NCBI GenBank assembly: GCA_027066355.1
Contig: JAMONW010000144.1
Span: 1 to 6,579 of the forward strand
Source: Campylobacteraceae bacterium
GTDB taxonomy: Bacteria > Campylobacterota > Campylobacteria > Campylobacterales > Sulfurovaceae
DNA length: 6,579 nucleotides
Direction: 5' to 3'
The notes below the pieces were generated by a model, which worked only from the letters and a program-made list of their open reading frames with translations, searched no databases and was not told where the DNA came from. A program made the position numbers and the translations under genes. Positions 5,272-6,579 of this stretch are shown in pieces (within the stretch, counting starts at the first letter, position 1; each line of letters opens with the position of its first letter).

Positions 5272-5895
5272 ATGAAAAAAATATATTTAATTGCAATAAC
5301 TCTACTAATTACTAATTTATTATATGCTTCTAAAAGCATTGAAATAGATCTATCTAAACAAAAATTATATGCTAAAGAGAATGGAAGAGTTGTATTTTCT
5401 GGTTCAATATCTTCAGGCAAAAGTGGACACTCAACTCCAAGAGGAAATTTTAGAATATTAGAAAAAGAGCGTTTTCATATATCAAATAGATATCCTGAGC
5501 CAAATGGTGGTGCAAAAATGCCATATATGCACAGATTAACAAACAAAGGCATAGCAATTCATCAAGGTTATCTACCAGGATACCCAGCTTCTCATGGTTG
5601 TATTAGAGTATCTAAATCAACTGCCCTTAAGCTTTGGAGATGGAGCAAAACAGGTATAAAAGTAAAAGTCTATGGAGATGCTTCAAACTTTAGATATGTA
5701 AAAAAAAGAGAAAAGAAAAAAAGAAGATTTGCTCATAAAAATATAAAATCAAAGAAAAAATATGCAAAAAAAAGAACTTATCACAAAGTTAGTAAAAAAA
5801 GATATGTAAGAAAAAAATATAGAAAAAATAGAGCAAATCACTATGTTAAAAGAGATAGTGGATACCAAATTGTAGAGATATATGATAGTTGGTAG
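5272..5895 (+). CDS. L,D-transpeptidase (YkuD) with a highly basic C-terminal tail
   Basis: A 207-residue exported protein. The signal peptide is residues 1-19 (KK, a hydrophobic core, then a likely cut after LLYA). The YkuD catalytic domain covers about 22-136. It has TPRGNF (55-60), an NKGIAIHQG segment with His97, and the active-site motif SHGCIRV with catalytic Cys110 flanked by His108 and Arg112. Such enzymes form 3-3 peptidoglycan cross-links or attach proteins to the wall in the periplasm. From 143 to 194 the chain is mostly Lys/Arg (28 of 52) with interspersed Tyr and His (KKRTY, KKRYVRKKYRK). This is outside the standard domain and looks like a wall-, LPS- or polyanion-binding tail. 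It ends with a non-basic YQIVEIYDSW. AGGGA (5260-5264) lies 7 bases before the ATG. It diverges from the cosR operon and shares its promoter region. Substrate and exact role are not determinable. Confidence 0.9.
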   Translation: MKKIYLIAITLLITNLLYASKSIEIDLSKQKLYAKENGRVVFSGSISSGKSGHSTPRGNFRILEKERFHISNRYPEPNGGAKMPYMHRLTNKGIAIHQGYLPGYPASHGCIRVSKSTALKLWRWSKTGIKVKVYGDASNFRYVKKREKKKRRFAHKNIKSKKKYAKKRTYHKVSKKRYVRKKYRKNRANHYVKRDSGYQIVEIYDSW

Positions 5896-5949
5896 GGTAA
5901 AAAGCAAAAATTAAAAATTTTAGTATATATTTTACCTATAAGCTTAAAT

Positions 5950-5970
5950 GCTTTTATATTTTCTAAAAGC
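5950..5970. terminator. Weak hairpin between convergent ldt and folB genes
   Basis: GCTTTTA (5950-5956) and TAAAAGC (5964-5970) form a 7-bp inverted repeat with a 7-base loop, in the 83-base gap between the stops of the transpeptidase gene and folB. A single site between convergent genes could serve both, but no clean U-run follows on either strand and the stem is mostly A-T pairs. Confidence 0.3.
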
Positions 5971-5978
5971 CATCTGCT

Positions 5979-6314
5979 CTAAACTTTTTTATTAACAAAA
6001 CTCTTACTTAGTGATACTTGACAATCATTTAAAATATCTGGCTTAATAATCTCTAGTTTTAACTTTTTAATTGCAGGAAATTTCTTAGTAATTTTAGCAA
6101 TTAAAAACTCTAAAGCATCTTCTAAAAGCTCAAACTTTTGCTCTTGCATAATTGCTACAATTAACTCTTTTAACTCTACATAATTTATATAATTTCTATC
6201 TTTATAACTATATTTAGCTTTTAAATTAACCACTACCCTTTGAGGTGTAACTCTCTCAAAATCAAGCACCCCAATAATTGTTTTAAAAGTTAGCTCTTCT
6301 ATTTTTATAATCAA
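5979..6314 (-). CDS. folB: Dihydroneopterin aldolase
   Basis: A 111-residue FolB, slightly shorter than the E. coli protein (about 120). It cleaves 7,8-dihydroneopterin to 6-hydroxymethyl-dihydropterin and glycolaldehyde in folate synthesis and works as a cytoplasmic oligomer. Family landmarks are the opening strand IIKIEELTFKTIIGVLDFER (2-21, with Glu20), INYVELKEL with Tyr45, LLEDALEFL with the pterin-anchoring Glu65, and LEIIKPDI with the catalytic Lys91. The start codon is TTG and no nearby ATG exists. The choice is supported because the protein starts where FolB normally starts, and because TTG overlaps the plsY stop as TTGA with AGGGA 8 bases ahead. Translation is probably coupled to plsY. 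The C-terminus (SLSKSFVNKKV) ends like other short family members. Confidence 0.9.
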   Translation of the reverse strand: MIIKIEELTFKTIIGVLDFERVTPQRVVVNLKAKYSYKDRNYINYVELKELIVAIMQEQKFELLEDALEFLIAKITKKFPAIKKLKLEIIKPDILNDCQVSLSKSFVNKKV

Positions 6315-6579
6315 ACTACTTTTCCCTCTTGTTTTGTTATAAGTCTTTTTATATTTGGAATATGTTTATAAAAAATAATAAATGCAATTAATAGTAGTGG
6401 TGCATGAGTATAGATATTTGGCAAACCACTTGGATAAATTATGTAGCTACTGACTATAATTGCAATTAAAGCAACCAATGATGACAAAGATGAAATCTTA
6501 ACAACTTTTGCAAAAACAAACCAAGTAACTAAACCTATAAGAGAAGGAATTGGAATTAGTATTAATAAAACTCCAAAGC
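6311..6579 (-). CDS. plsY: Acyl-phosphate glycerol-3-phosphate acyltransferase, 3' part
   Basis: The final 88 codons of an integral membrane protein whose start lies beyond the right edge. PlsY transfers acyl groups from acyl-phosphate to glycerol-3-phosphate, the first acylation in phospholipid synthesis, in the inner membrane. Visible are hydrophobic stretches FGVLLILIPIPSLIGLVTWF, LVALIAIIVSSYIIY and APLLLIAFIIFY. They are followed by the family-typical cytosolic end HIPNIKRLITKQEGK, similar to the conserved NIxRLxxGxE tail. The catalytic N-terminal loops are outside the window, so the call rests on this tail, the membrane pattern and the neighbouring folB. The stop TGA overlaps the TTG start of folB. 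The reading frame is complete from base 6577 leftwards. Confidence 0.85.
   Translation of the reverse strand, partial: FGVLLILIPIPSLIGLVTWFVFAKVVKISSLSSLVALIAIIVSSYIIYPSGLPNIYTHAPLLLIAFIIFYKHIPNIKRLITKQEGKVV

Noticed and set aside
5199..5420. 73-codon open frame on the - strand overlapping the transpeptidase start and the divergent promoters
   Set aside because: It is antisense to the signal peptide and N-terminus of a firm gene and has an A/T-driven composition without a family signature.
1..6579. Mobile element, CRISPR array, tRNA, rRNA or phage/defence module
   Set aside because: No repeat-spacer pattern, transposase, integrase, nuclease or cloverleaf could be recognised; all long frames are assigned to housekeeping or regulatory families.

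Overview
The window is AT-rich (roughly 30% GC by eye) and very probably chromosomal DNA of a member of the Campylobacterota (Epsilonproteobacteria). The best clue is the response regulator at 4405-5076. Its DNA-binding domain carries the near-invariant wording of the HP1043/HsrA (Helicobacter) and CosR (Campylobacter) family. It also sits in the company I recall from Campylobacter: ppx/gppA, an fdxB-type ferredoxin, cosR, folB and plsY. The presence of ATP-type PEP carboxykinase and of a histidine kinase beside the regulator suggests a free-living lineage (Sulfurimonas-, Sulfurovum- or Arcobacter-like). The genus cannot be fixed from this sequence alone.

Layout, left to right. Bases 2-658 (+) are the C-terminal 218 codons of pckA (gluconeogenesis), followed by a GC-rich perfect hairpin. 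Then comes a short + strand pair: a divergent acylphosphatase (795-1073) and a 68-residue six-cysteine protein of unknown function (1090-1296). This pair meets the next block tail to tail with a 15-bp overlap. The - strand block, read right to left, is a CosR/HsrA-type regulator (4405-5076), its overlapping membrane histidine kinase (3137-4426), a 2[4Fe-4S] ferredoxin (2763-3014) and a Ppx/GppA exopolyphosphatase/pppGpp phosphatase (1282-2757). The regulator and kinase form one unit. Ferredoxin and phosphatase form a second unit behind a 122-bp gap. An L,D-transpeptidase with a very basic tail (5272-5895, +) diverges from the regulator across a 195-bp promoter region. The right edge holds folB (5979-6314, -) and the 3' end of plsY (6311-6579, -), coupled by a TTGA start/stop overlap.

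The genes cover envelope and central functions: phospholipid acylation, folate, peptidoglycan cross-linking, polyphosphate/ppGpp turnover, electron transfer and gluconeogenesis. The most interesting part is the regulator. Its relatives in Helicobacter and Campylobacter are orphan regulators whose receiver domains are degenerate or thought to work without phosphorylation. Here the receiver looks canonical (Asp51 and all partner residues), a kinase is co-encoded, and the single cysteine (Cys218) discussed as a redox switch in the orphan relatives is kept. Its own promoter region carries two direct-repeat sites resembling the HP1043 box. No mobile element, CRISPR array, tRNA or rRNA was seen, and no gene-free stretch exceeds 300 bases.
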